Assembly: GCF_000981805.1 (NCBI RefSeq)
Contig: NZ_CP011132.1
Span: forward strand, 1,488,001-1,552,000
Reading direction: 5' to 3'
Length of the DNA: 64,000 nucleotides
Source: Citrobacter amalonaticus Y19
GTDB lineage: Bacteria; Pseudomonadota; Gammaproteobacteria; Enterobacterales; Enterobacteriaceae
The position numbers and the translations under genes are program-made. The notes under the pieces are model-generated. The model did not search any database. It was given only the letters and a program-made list of their open reading frames with translations, and was not told the origin of the DNA. Positions within the stretch are counted from its first letter, which is position 1, and every line of letters begins with the position of its first letter. Positions 55,301 through 59,916 of this stretch are shown one piece after another.

Positions 55301-55442
55301 CCAGAGCGGTAGCGACACGGTGATTCAAATTGATCGTGATGGGACGGGGGGAACCTTTACCCCCACGAATGTGGTGACGCTGACCGGCGTACATACCGAT
55401 CTTGCCACCTTGCTGGCGAATCATCAGTTGATGGTGGTGTAG
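37374..55442 (+). CDS. Giant BapA-like RTX adhesin (about 6022 aa)
   Basis: ATG at 37374 follows CAGGAA; an ATG seven codons upstream lacks a site. The N-terminus (about 1-125) is the BapA prefix-like domain. A glycine-rich hydrophobic segment at about 132-155 (WGWIAGAVAGGGALGALLAG) follows and may hold the protein in the export duct. Residues about 170-5300 are Ig-like repeats of about 100 aa: 43 carry a DD-x-x-N-x-x-E motif, five carry DTG-x-x-x-x-DFIT, and the rest are divergent. FG-GAP/VCBS-like calcium motifs (DFDRNGTAD, DLNNDGKID, DFNGDGFMD, DWNMDGMMD, DYDWDGAVD) lie at about 5360-5660. An RTX nonapeptide (GGNDTF) and a type I secretion C-terminus end it. It probably mediates surface adhesion and biofilm formation. 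Confidence 0.93.
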   Translation: MNLIVDIVSRKTAVKQTMINPGNITVVVYEPSVVQVHAAVSSVARYVRQGNDLLIYMKDGTVIRCNGYFVEAPDTHQQSELVLEDGQGLTHVTFSPTGDVAGMAPVDLVAQTSSVDSITPFLSTVHQASDIPWGWIAGAVAGGGALGALLAGGNGGGGSHTEVVNNPGEPGTATPSFLAIDKQGDKQGILAANETTDDTTPTFTGTGQAGATIQIKDSNGNTIASTMVGSNGTWTVDLPVQTAGQHTWSVVQIVGSDATSAGSITLSIQSAQASVTLATTATDNIINASEQASGFTLAGQSQNLAQGTPLIVTLNGKTYSTEVQAGGAWQVNVSTTDATALGQGNQTVTVSCKDAAGNTVTGSQTLNVDTVAPVLTVNTIAQDNIVNTAEHAFPLVIGGNTDAGAGQVVTLVVNGHAHTATVGNDGTWQLSLSAGEVQALADGAYTLTASVSDKAGNKTSTTAGFSVDTQTPVVTVNTVAGDDVLNLSEQTVAHVISGRADGASAGDIVTVTLGSHTLTGVVLANGTWNVALDPSVTGTLGLGARVITVSVTDAAGNTGTATHTITLSGVAPQLSIDPISQDNILNAQEALQPLTLSGTCSLPDGSTVTIVLNSITYTAQVTGNTWSVQVPVTDVLGLANTTYTVTASGSDIAGNTGTAQGSLLVDTVLPQVIINTFAGDNVVNNAEAMAGQMLSGRVVGAAQGDTVTVTIAGNTYSATVGGNLTWSLTVPAVDLQALGDGPLTFTASVTNSHGNTGSGERDITINATLPGLRINTISGDDVINAVEQQQDLTITGSSSHLAAGTVITVTINGVDYTTATTSNGSWQIGVPAADLQSWTPGTVVVTASAVDSASNPVSASHNVELDLRSVAITINTIAGDDIINAAEKSAALTLNGQTQAVEAGQTVVVKIAGQTFTTQVQSDGSWSLSIPASVLSTLPDGAVDISATVTSVSGNSADTTRSVTVDSQAPAISIDPLTSDNIINATEAGQALQITGMSDAQPGQVVTITLNGKNYTATVQSDGTWNTTIPAPDVGALGDGNAIVTARVSDVAGNSGSTSRTTLVDATSPVVTINPVAGDNIINGSEHLQAQILSGTATGAAAGDVVTITLNSVTYTTVVDGSGNWSLGLPASVVSALLDGAYPVTVSVTDRAGNEGNNALNVVVNTTTPVLGINTIAGDDIINASEKGTSLLISGTSDLPSGTRVSVTLNGQSYQGTTDAAGNWSVTVPVSAVGALGQATYTVTAQATDSLGNSGTASHSVQVDSALPGVTISVVAGDDVINAGEVASGQTIGGRVTGAADGDTVTVSLGGKTYTTTVQADLSWSVTVSSADLTTLGNGPLTVAVSVTNGLGNTGSGTREISIDASLPGLRVDTVAGDDVVNSIEHGQALVISGSSSGLSSGAALTVTINGVAYAASVRADGSWSVGVPAGDVSAWPAGTVTVVVSGNSSAGNPVSVSHDVTVDLTPLAISISPVTADDVINAAEKGTALVLSGSTSNVETGQTVTVTFGGKSFTTTVQSGGGWSITVPAGDMAALRDGDATVQASVSNLNGNTASASHGYSVDATAPTITINTVATDNIINASEAAAGVAISGISTAQAGQTVTVTLNNQTYTTTVGSDGSWSVSVPPADLSALTGSTYNVTATVSDKAGNPASAAHSLAVDTTVPVITIGTVAGDDVINMTEHGQALVISGSATGAAAGDVVTVTLNGKPYTTTLDASGNWSVGVPAADVSALGGGSQTVSVTLTDRAGNSDTATRTVSVDLTAPVLGINTIAGDDIINAGEKGTSLLISGTSDLPSGTRVSVTLNGQSYQGTTDAAGNWSVTVPASAVGALGQATYTVTAQATDSQGNSGSASHSVQVDSALPGVTISVVAGDDVINAGEVASGQTIGGRVTGAADGDTVTVSLGGKTYTTTVQPDLSWSVTVPSADLTELGNGPLTVDVSVTNGQGNTGNGTRDISIDASLPGLRVDTVAGDDVVNSIEHGQALVISGSSIGLSSGAALTVTINGVAYAASVRADGSWSVGVPAGDVNAWPAGAVTVAVSGNSSAGNPVSVSHDVTVDLTPLAISISPVTADDVINAAEKGAALVLSGSTANVETGQTVTVTFGGKSYTTTVQSGGNWSVTVPAGDMAALRDGDATVQASVSNLNGNTASASHGYSVDATAPTITIGTLAGDDILNASEVGSALTISGSSTAEAGQTVTITLNNQTYTTTVQTDGSWSVSVSSADLSALTGSSYSVTATVSDKAGNPASVAHSLAVDTTVPVITISTVAGDDVINMTEHGQALVISGSATGAAAGDVVTVTLNGKPYTTTLDASGNWSVGVPAADVSALGGGSQTVSVTLTDRAGNSDTATRTVSVDLTAPVLSINTVAGDDLINSAEKTQDLTISGGSSGLATGTQVTVTLNGQHYIALTDALGNWSLTVPASAVGALGEAVYQISAVATDSAGNSSSTTHIVEVESLLPGVIIDVVAGDDVINAGEVASGQTIGGRVTGAADGDTVTVTLGGKTYTTTVQADLSWSVTVPSADLTALGNGPLTVDVSVTNGLGNTGSGSRDISIDASLPGLRVDTVAGDDVVNSIEHGQALVISGSSSGLSSGAALTVTINGVAYATSVRADGSWSVGVPAGDVNAWPAGTVTVAVSGNSSAGNPVNVSHDVTVDLTPLAISISPVTADDVINAAEKGAALVLSGSTENVETGQTVTVTFGGKSYTTTVQSGGNWSVTVPAGDMAALRDGDATVQASVSNLNGNSVTSSLGYSVDATAPTITISTLAGDDILNAGEAGSALTISGTSTAETGQTVTVTLNNQTYTTTVQTDGSWSVSVPSTDLSALTGSSYSVTATVSDKAGNPASAAHSLAVDTTVPVITIGTVAGDDVINMTEHGQALVISGSATGAAAGDVVTVTLNGKPYTTTLDASGNWSVGVPATDVSALGGGSQTVSVTLTDRAGNSDTATRTVSVDLTAPVLGINTIAGDDIINASEKGASLQISGTSDLPSGTRVSVTLNGQSYQGTTDAAGNWSVTVPASAVGALGQATYTVTAQATDSQGNSGTASHSVQVDSALPGVTISVVAGDDVINAGEVATGQTIGGRVTGAADGDTVTVSLGGKTYTTTVQADLSWSVTVPSADLTALGNGPLTVAVSVTNSQGNTGSGTRDISIDASLPGLRVDTVAGDDVVNSIEHGQALVISGSSIGLSSGAALTVTINGVAYAASVRADGSWSVGVPAGDVSAWPAGTVTVAVSGNSSAGNPVSVSHDVTVDLTPLAISISPVTADDVINAAEKGAALVLSGSTENVETGQTVTVTFGGKSYTTTVQSGGGWSVTVPAGDMAALRDGDATVQASVSNLNGNTASASHGYSVDATAPTITISTLAGDDILNASEAGSALTISGTSTAETGQTVTVTLNNQTYTTTVQTDGSWSVSVPPADLGALTGSSYSVTATVSDKAGNPASAAHTLAVDTTVPVITIGTVAGDDVINMTEHGQALVISGSATGAAAGDVVTVTLNGKPYTTTLDASGNWSVGVPATDVSALGGGSQTISVTLTDRAGNSDTATRTVSVDLTAPVLGINTIAGDDIINASEKGTSLLISGTSDLPSGTRVSVTLNGQSYQGTTDAAGNWSVTVPASAVGALGQATYTVTAQATDSQGNSGSASHSVQVDSALPGVTISVVAGDDVINAGEVASGQTIGGRVTGAADGDTVTVSLGGKTYTTTVQPDLSWSVTVPSADLTALGNGPLTVAVSVTNDQGNTGSGTREISIDASLPGLRVDTVAGDDVVNSIEHGQALVISGSSIGLSSGAALTVTINGVAYAASVRADGSWSVGVPAGDVNAWPAGTVTIAVSGNSSAGNPVSVSHDVTVDLTPLAISISPVTADDVINAAEKGAALVLSGSTANVETGQTVTVTFGGKSYTTTVQSGGGWSVTVPAGDMAALRDGDATVQASVSNLNGNSASASHGYSVDATAPTITINTVATDNIINASEAAAGVAISGISTAQAGQTVTVTLNNQTYTTTVGSDGSWSLTVPASVLTAMADSGYTLQATVSDKAGNPANASKAITLDATAPVVSFNVVAGDDVINSTEHMQAQIISGTATGATAGDRLVVTVGSQQYITTTDANGNWSIGVPASVISALQDGTVTLTATITDSAGNSSTQTHNVQVNTAVVSLAVNPVSTDNMINAAEAGSTLTISGTGSHFAAGTLVTLLLNGKGYTATILSNGTWSTTVPAADVAALSDGQNYAITVSAQDSAGNSATASRTVGVDLTAPVISINTVAGDDLLNAVEQQQQLSISGATSAEVGQTVTVTLGGKSYTATVSANGTWLVNVPASDLSSLGQGAQTITASANDRAGNPGQTTHGMTVDTVAPVVTINTVAGDDIINNTEQQAGQTISGTTTAEQGQTVTVTFNGQSWTATVGSGGTWSIVIPGQQFSGLADGSYNITATVTDKAGNPGNSSHTVTLNGDVPAIVINTFATDDIVSAAEHSTPLVISGTTTAPAGQTVTITLNGNTWTTTVQSNGSWSYTVGSADVAALADGGAYVINAQVSNLIGNTSSSNHTITVDLNAPTMGINIDSLQSDTGLSSTDFITSTTPVVVNGSLTATLTATEKAQISIDGGITWSDLTVTGTSWRYNDSRALTDGSYVYQVRVIDTAGNVGATDSQNVVIDTTAPDAAVKTLTIDAITTDTGLQSNDFITSDTTLALNGRLGAALATGEFAQISIDGGTTWQNVSVSGLNWTWIDNRTLTDGNYNYMVRVVDVAGNIGATANQLVTVDTTSPLASKTIAITSISDDTGLSSSDFVTRDTTLTVHGTLGAALAADERAQISLDNGVTWQTLTVTGTSWNYADGRTLTDGTYTYMVRVVDLAGNVGQSGSQNVVIDTINPEAAKSISVTGISDDTGVSNTDFITSDTTLTLRGVLGSALASNEFAQISTDNGVTWGNVTVAANGLDWTYTDGRTLSDGNWIWQVRVVDLAGNVGATSSQTVLIDTVRPAQVLTIDSISTDSGSSATDFITSDTSLTINGSLGSGLASGEIAQISVNNGATWTTLVTSGSQWSYTDGRTLTDGSYVYQVRVLDAAGNTGPVVSKTVVIDTISPSAAPTIVSYTDDVGQRQGTLSNSLATDDTAPVLNGVLSGPLASGEAVYLYRNGILLGAATMVGALNWTYADSGLLSGSYTYSARVIDLAGNVTSSTDYLLAVDTSLPTTLAQVTAQTTRDTTPILSGVITAALTSGQYVEVTVNGKTYTSQSGGAVVVDPLHNTWYVQVPDTDLLAASSTAYTVTAQVKSSAGNGNNANVGSGLLTVNAAVDYTPAWTTTNKTTAYGLTYGLDSHGMWTVLANQQMMQSTDPLTWSKTALTLYASGNNYTTSSMADFDRNGTADLFIMRDDYGTGYVNGFTNNGDGTFSSAYQVLVGTLTWYGSIVAFDREGDGYLDFWMGDAGGPDSNTFVWNNAGTLTGASTTGNTGGTATTGGLVGAYYSLSEGSGVDLNNDGKIDLAQHTFNLNNYYTLSTLINQGNGSFVWGQNTTNVFNGGAGSGAATLGVSMTWADFNGDGFMDLFLPATQTRTTSGSLFLNNGSGVLGNAIAVGATGTTYAGQYSLAVDWNMDGMMDIARIAQTGQSYLFTNVGNSSNWTQSVLGASMTGTTSGVAAMDYDWDGAVDVLVTKQSGSVFLIRNTNTVSYGTSLHLRIEDGNGINAYYGNTVQLYNSSGILVGTQIINPQSGMGVNDTSALVSFYGLSASETYHAVLVNTVSNVSSNIDQSVNTSWGGLKATDATHAYDLSAEVGSSVHNGKFVGTGYNDTFFATAGTDTYDGAGGWTYTSGTGVWSATGGMDVVDFRLSTVAITANLSVSTAQSTGFNTSTFTNIEGITGSNFSDAITGSSGDNQFEGRGGNDTFNIGNGGHDTLLYKLLTASDATGGNGSDTVNGFTVGTWEGTSDTDRIDIRELLQGSGYTGNGKASYVNGVATLDSQAGNITDFVKVSQSGSDTVIQIDRDGTGGTFTPTNVVTLTGVHTDLATLLANHQLMVV
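37890..53270 (+). repeat. Ig-like tandem repeat array within the adhesin
   Basis: About 50 consecutive repeats of roughly 300 bp are present. Most units begin P-x-[VIL]-x-[IV]-x-x-[VI]-A-x-D-[DN]-[IV]-[IVL]-N and end in V-D-x-x-x-P. The outer repeats are divergent and the inner ones nearly identical. Confidence 0.92.
40881..49425 (+). repeat. Six-domain super-repeat, 1794-1797 bp, 4.8 copies
   Basis: The unit A-B-C-D-E-F begins at GTGCTCGGCATC-type sequence at 40881, 42675, 44469, 46266 and 48060, giving spacings of 1794, 1794, 1797 and 1794 bp. Copies are near-identical at the DNA level. Copy 3 has a divergent first domain (44469-44784). The last copy ends inside domain E, before F. Confidence 0.9.
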
Positions 55443-55444
55443 CG

Positions 55445-57631
55445 ATGAAGAACTCAGTCCCTTCTGTTGAAGCATGGCTTGACGCGATGATCACCGTCGC
55501 CCGGCATTACCGTCTGGATTTCTCGCGAGAGAATGTCCGTACAACGGTTAACTGGGAACGAGACAGTCAGCGCGAGGAACTCCTGACGGATATGGCCCGC
55601 CAGTTAGGGATGGGGCTGCGCCTGATGCCTTTCTCATCCGACTCGCTGACCCCCTGGCGTCTGCCGCTTGTCGCCGTGTTTGACGACGGAGAACTCGGCG
55701 TCATTACCCGTCGGGACGCTCAGGGCAATATCAGTGTGCAATTGAGCGGCGATGACCGGCTGGAAACGACGCTGGATGTGGAGACGATTGACGGGCGAAT
55801 TACGGAACTTGCGTTATTACGCCCGTTAAGCGCGGTGCCTGATGCGAGGGTGGACGATTATATTCAGCCTTACCAGGCCAGTTGGTTCTGGAACATCGCC
55901 CTGAAGGACTGGCGGCGCTATGGCGATATTATGCTGGCGTCACTGGTGGCAAACGTACTGGCCTTAGCCGGAATGCTCTTTTCCATGCAGGTTTATGATC
56001 GCGTCGTACCGGCGCAGTCTTATTCCACGCTGTGGGTGCTGTTTGGTGGGGTGATGCTGGCCATTCTGTTTGAATTTACGATGCGGATGGTTCGCACGCA
56101 CTTATCAGATGTGATTGGTAAGCGGGCGGATCTGCGGATTTCCGATCGGGTCTTCGGTCATGCCATGCGCCTGAAAAACAGCGCCCGCTCTAAATCTACC
56201 GGTTCTTTTATCTCGCAAATCAGAGAGCTGGAGTCGGTCAGGGAGTTAATCACCTCTACGACCATCAGCGCGGTGGCTGACTTACCCTTTTTCTTCCTGT
56301 TTGTGCTGATTTTGTGGCTGATTGGCGGCTGGCTTGTTCTCGTCGTCCTGCTGGCAATACCGTTACTCCTGATCCCTGGACTGTTGATACAGCGACCGCT
56401 GGCGCTGCTATCCAATGAGGGGATGCGTGAGTCCGCCGTGCGTAACGCCACGCTGGTTGAAGCCGTTGAATCCTTCGAAGACATCAAACTGCTGCGCGCT
56501 GAGCAACGCTTTCAGAACCAGTGGAACCATACCAATGACGTCGCTGCCACAATCAGTATGAAGCAGCGTTTTCTGACCGGTCTGTTGCTCACCTGGACCC
56601 AGGAGGTGCAATCGATCGTTTATGTGGTAGTACTGCTGGTTGGTTGCTTTATGGTGATGAACGGCGATATGACCACCGGCGCACTGGTGGGGACGACTAT
56701 TCTTGCCTCCCGGACGATTGCGCCGCTGTCACAAATCTCTGGCGTACTCTCGCGCTGGCAGCAGGCAAAAGTGGCCCGTAAAGGGCTGGATGAGCTGATG
56801 AAGCGTCCTGTCGATCAGCCAGAACACAGCAAACGGGTCCACAAAGCGGCGTTACACGGTCACTATCAGTTTAACAATGCGGTCTTCTGGTACGATGAGG
56901 AAGAGAAAATTGCGGATGTCACCCTCAACGCGCTTACCATCCGCGCGGGTGAAAAAGTTGCCATCCTCGGGCGAAACGGGGCGGGAAAATCCACACTGTT
57001 GCAAATGATGGCCGGGATGCATATTGCCCAACAGGGACAGGTCCTGCTTGATAACATCAGCATCAGCCAACTGGATCCCGCTGATTTGCGTCGCGATATG
57101 GGATTACTCAGCCAGACCGCACGTCTGTTTTTTGGCTCCGTCAGGGAGAACATCACGATGGGAATGCCCGAGGCGTCCGATGAAGAGATTGAACGCGCAC
57201 TCACGATGAGTGGCGCCATGCCGTTTGTGCAGAAACAGAAAAACGGGCTCAACTATCAGATTCAGGAAGGGGGCTTTGGTCTCTCCGGTGGACAACGCCA
57301 GACTCTGTTACTGGCGCGCTTGCTGCTTACGCAACCCAATATCGTCCTGCTGGATGAACCCAGCGCCTCGCTGGATGAAATGACGGAGGAGTTCCTGATC
57401 GAGCAGTTGAAACAGTGGACGACACGTCGCACGCTGATCATCGCGACGCACCGAACGGCCATGTTACAGCTGGTCGACAGGATAATCGTGATGGATCAAG
57501 GGCGTGTTGTTATGGATGGGCCGAAAGAGGCCATCCTGCGTGAACATGCCGGCGCGCCTCCGGCACCTTCAGTCAGACGGATTATGTTGCAGGATAATCC
57601 TGTTCGTTCAGATAAGGGGACCGCAGCATGA
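55445..57631 (+). CDS. Type I secretion ABC transporter with degenerate C39 domain (LapB/BapC-like)
   Basis: The 728-residue protein has an N-terminal C39-like domain (about 1-130) with no Cys, so it is the non-proteolytic kind. A six-helix exporter membrane domain spans about 150-430. An ATPase domain has Walker A GRNGAGKST at about 509-517, signature LSGGQRQ at about 613-619 and Walker B IVLLDEPSAS near 635. It exports the adhesin in one step with the HlyD and TolC partners. It starts 2 nt after the adhesin stop and overlaps hlyD as ATGA, so the three are one operon. Confidence 0.93.
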   Translation: MKNSVPSVEAWLDAMITVARHYRLDFSRENVRTTVNWERDSQREELLTDMARQLGMGLRLMPFSSDSLTPWRLPLVAVFDDGELGVITRRDAQGNISVQLSGDDRLETTLDVETIDGRITELALLRPLSAVPDARVDDYIQPYQASWFWNIALKDWRRYGDIMLASLVANVLALAGMLFSMQVYDRVVPAQSYSTLWVLFGGVMLAILFEFTMRMVRTHLSDVIGKRADLRISDRVFGHAMRLKNSARSKSTGSFISQIRELESVRELITSTTISAVADLPFFFLFVLILWLIGGWLVLVVLLAIPLLLIPGLLIQRPLALLSNEGMRESAVRNATLVEAVESFEDIKLLRAEQRFQNQWNHTNDVAATISMKQRFLTGLLLTWTQEVQSIVYVVVLLVGCFMVMNGDMTTGALVGTTILASRTIAPLSQISGVLSRWQQAKVARKGLDELMKRPVDQPEHSKRVHKAALHGHYQFNNAVFWYDEEEKIADVTLNALTIRAGEKVAILGRNGAGKSTLLQMMAGMHIAQQGQVLLDNISISQLDPADLRRDMGLLSQTARLFFGSVRENITMGMPEASDEEIERALTMSGAMPFVQKQKNGLNYQIQEGGFGLSGGQRQTLLLARLLLTQPNIVLLDEPSASLDEMTEEFLIEQLKQWTTRRTLIIATHRTAMLQLVDRIIVMDQGRVVMDGPKEAILREHAGAPPAPSVRRIMLQDNPVRSDKGTAA

Positions 57632-58803
57632 GCCGGCAGATTCAGCACAACCCCGGACTCAGCGAGCCGCGTCTGCCGCGATCCTCCCTGGTCGTACGAC
57701 TCACCGCACTGATGCTGTTCTGTTTTCTGGGCTGGGCATATTTTTTTGAACTTGATGAAGTGACGACCGGGACCGGTACGGTTGAACCGTCCGGACACGA
57801 GCAAACGATCCAGTCGCTGGAAGGGGGGATCCTCTCTCATCTGAATGTGAAAGTGGGCGATATCGTTGAGCAGGGGCAACCGCTGGCGCAACTGAACAGG
57901 ACCAAAACCGAATCGGATGTTCAGGAGGCGTTGTCGCGGTTAAATTCTGCCCTGGCGACCTCTGCGCGGCTGAGTGCGGAAGTCAGCGATAAGCCGCTGA
58001 CGTTTCCTGTCGAGCTCAGCCACTTGCCGGAACTGACCGCTTCTGAAACCGCGCTATACAACACGCGCAGGGAAGGGTTACATGAGTCTGTCAGCGGACT
58101 GGAGGAGGGGATCCAACTGGTCACCCGGGAACTCAACATGACGCGTCCGTTAGTCAGCCAGGGTGCCGCCAGCAGCGTTGAAGTTCTGCGCCTGCAACGT
58201 CAACTGAACGAACTGGCTAACAAAGTCACTGATATCCGGACGCAGTATTATGTCCGCGCTCGCGAAGAACTGGCGAAAGCGAATGCCGATGCGGATGCAC
58301 AACGTGCGGTGATCCGCGGACGAGAGGACTCATTGAGTCGACTGGACTTTGTGGCGCCGGTCAGAGGGATCGTAAAAGAGATTGATGTGACCACGGTTGG
58401 CGGGGTGATTCCACCCGGCGGCAAACTGATGACCCTTGTCCCACTGGATGAGCAACTGCTGATTGAAACAAAAATCTCTCCGCGTGATGTGGCCTTTATT
58501 CATCCGGGACAGGAAGCACTTGTCAAAATAACCGCTTACGATTATTCCATTTATGGCGGCATGAACGGAAAAGTGGCGGTGATCTCACCGGATACCCTCC
58601 AGGATGAGGTCCGTCGTGATGTGTATTACTACCGTGTGTATATCAGGACGACCAGTAATCATCTTGAAAATAAAGACAAAAAACAGTTTCCTATCTTTCC
58701 GGGAATGGTCGCCACCGTGGATGTCAAAACCGGAAAGAAAAGTGTGCTCGACTATCTTCTGAAGCCGTTTAATAAGGCCAGAGAAGCGCTGCGTGAGCGT
58801 TAA
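57628..58803 (+). CDS. HlyD-family membrane fusion protein (BapD/LapC-like)
   Basis: The 391-residue protein has one N-terminal membrane anchor (about 20-40; LTALMLFCFLGWAYFFEL), a lipoyl-like part (SLEGGILSHLNVKVGDIVEQ), a long coiled-coil hairpin (about 90-230) and a C-terminal beta domain with the family signature FPGMVATVDVKTGKKS. It bridges the ABC exporter and the TolC-like duct. Its ATG overlaps the ABC stop. It is the last gene of the operon. Confidence 0.93.
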   Translation: MSRQIQHNPGLSEPRLPRSSLVVRLTALMLFCFLGWAYFFELDEVTTGTGTVEPSGHEQTIQSLEGGILSHLNVKVGDIVEQGQPLAQLNRTKTESDVQEALSRLNSALATSARLSAEVSDKPLTFPVELSHLPELTASETALYNTRREGLHESVSGLEEGIQLVTRELNMTRPLVSQGAASSVEVLRLQRQLNELANKVTDIRTQYYVRAREELAKANADADAQRAVIRGREDSLSRLDFVAPVRGIVKEIDVTTVGGVIPPGGKLMTLVPLDEQLLIETKISPRDVAFIHPGQEALVKITAYDYSIYGGMNGKVAVISPDTLQDEVRRDVYYYRVYIRTTSNHLENKDKKQFPIFPGMVATVDVKTGKKSVLDYLLKPFNKAREALRER

Positions 58804-58818
58804 TATTCCGGGAAGGCG

Positions 58819-58853
58819 ATGCTCCGTGTGGGTGATGAACACGGAGCATTTTC
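58819..58853 (+). terminator. Terminator of the adhesin operon
   Basis: ATGCTCCGTG (58819-58828) pairs with CACGGAGCAT (58840-58849), followed by TTTC, about 16 nt after the HlyD stop. Confidence 0.65.
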
Positions 58854-58885
58854 AGACATAACGTCTGAACCCGTGGGGAACAGTG

Positions 58886-59497
58886 TCAAATTTCGGGGAA
58901 AATACCCGAGGTAAATGCCTCCCTGATCCCCTCAATATTTGCGTCATCGGTGACGTTCAGTGCGGCCAGGACGTTGCAGGTAAAACTGAGAAACCCACAC
59001 CCGCTGCCGGTAATCAGATTGCCGTCGCGAACCGAAGGTACAGCCTGATATCTCGCCGCACCGGTGTAGGCAGTACCGGCTCGTTCTTTGAGATAGGCCA
59101 GCCCATTGGAGGTATGACTGACCTCATTCAGAAAACCGTTGGCCCCCATAAAGGCTGATGCATCGCAAATCGCGCCCACTACTTTTTTCCTTGCCAGCGC
59201 CTGTTGCACGATGGGGACGACGCGCTTTGCCTCTTCCCCCCACCAGTTCGTGCCTCCGACCAGGATCAGCGCGGCATAATCTGCTGGTATGGAATCAAAC
59301 GTGTAATCCGGCAGGCAGCGAAAGCCTCCCAGGGACATCACTGGCCCTTCATCAGGCGCCACAACCTTAACGTCGTACTGTGGGGCCCAGATCCCGAATC
59401 CACGACGCAATCCAGGCGCCAGTAAGGCGAACTCCCAGTCTGCATATTCTGGAATAAGCAGAAACAGCACTTCACCTGATGTACTCTCTGAGTTCAT
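58886..59497 (-). CDS. DJ-1/PfpI family protein
   Basis: The 203-residue protein has the DJ-1/PfpI fold: VLFLLIPEYADWEFALLA at the N-terminus, the acidic residue before the nucleophile, GAICDASAFMGANGFL with the expected catalytic Cys, and a C-terminal REAFTSGIF helix. Members act as proteases, deglycases or hydratases; the activity here cannot be told. ATG at 59497 follows CAGGAGG. The frame continues to 59551, but that extension lacks a ribosome site. It is convergent with the adhesin operon. Confidence 0.8.
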   Translation of the reverse strand: MNSESTSGEVLFLLIPEYADWEFALLAPGLRRGFGIWAPQYDVKVVAPDEGPVMSLGGFRCLPDYTFDSIPADYAALILVGGTNWWGEEAKRVVPIVQQALARKKVVGAICDASAFMGANGFLNEVSHTSNGLAYLKERAGTAYTGAARYQAVPSVRDGNLITGSGCGFLSFTCNVLAALNVTDDANIEGIREAFTSGIFPEI

Positions 59498-59551
59498 ATG
59501 TCCTCCTGTGTCATTACTCAATATTATCGCGGGAGTCGCTGCCTGTGACAC

Positions 59552-59916
59552 TCTTTTTTAGCGAATGACATTATCTTTTCCTGAAACAGCAGGCTGACAG
59601 GAGGGGTATTTTGTTTATTTTTATTTTTAGCAATTCGTGCTATCTGGACTGAGGTAAGGTTGTGGTAAATGTCCGATTAAAAGAATTAACTTTCTTATTT
59701 TGTATTCGACCCCAGAATTATTATTTCGAATGAAATAAGACTCGTGACATGCAAAATGTTATTAATTCGCAAAAGCAAGGAAATACATTATATTGACACG
59801 CTTTTTCTTCCAGATGACACTCAATACAGACCTCTCATAAATCAATAAATTTCATTTTTAACGCCTTGCTGTTCATCTCTTTCGTGGCTGTATTGTTTTT
59901 AATATGGAGCGTTTAT
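59552..59916. other. AT-rich intergenic region before the autotransporter
   Basis: The gap has no ORF. It contains a perfect inverted repeat TTATTTC-GAAT-GAAATAA (59721-59738), a consensus -35 TTGACA (59793-59798) with only a weak -10 (GACACT at 59816), and GGAG at 59906-59909 before the autotransporter ATG. It is probably the autotransporter control region. Confidence 0.45.

Noticed and set aside
55445..55835. Active C39 peptidase domain in the ABC exporter
   Set aside because: The domain has no cysteine, so double-glycine leader cleavage is not expected; it is a C39-like docking domain.
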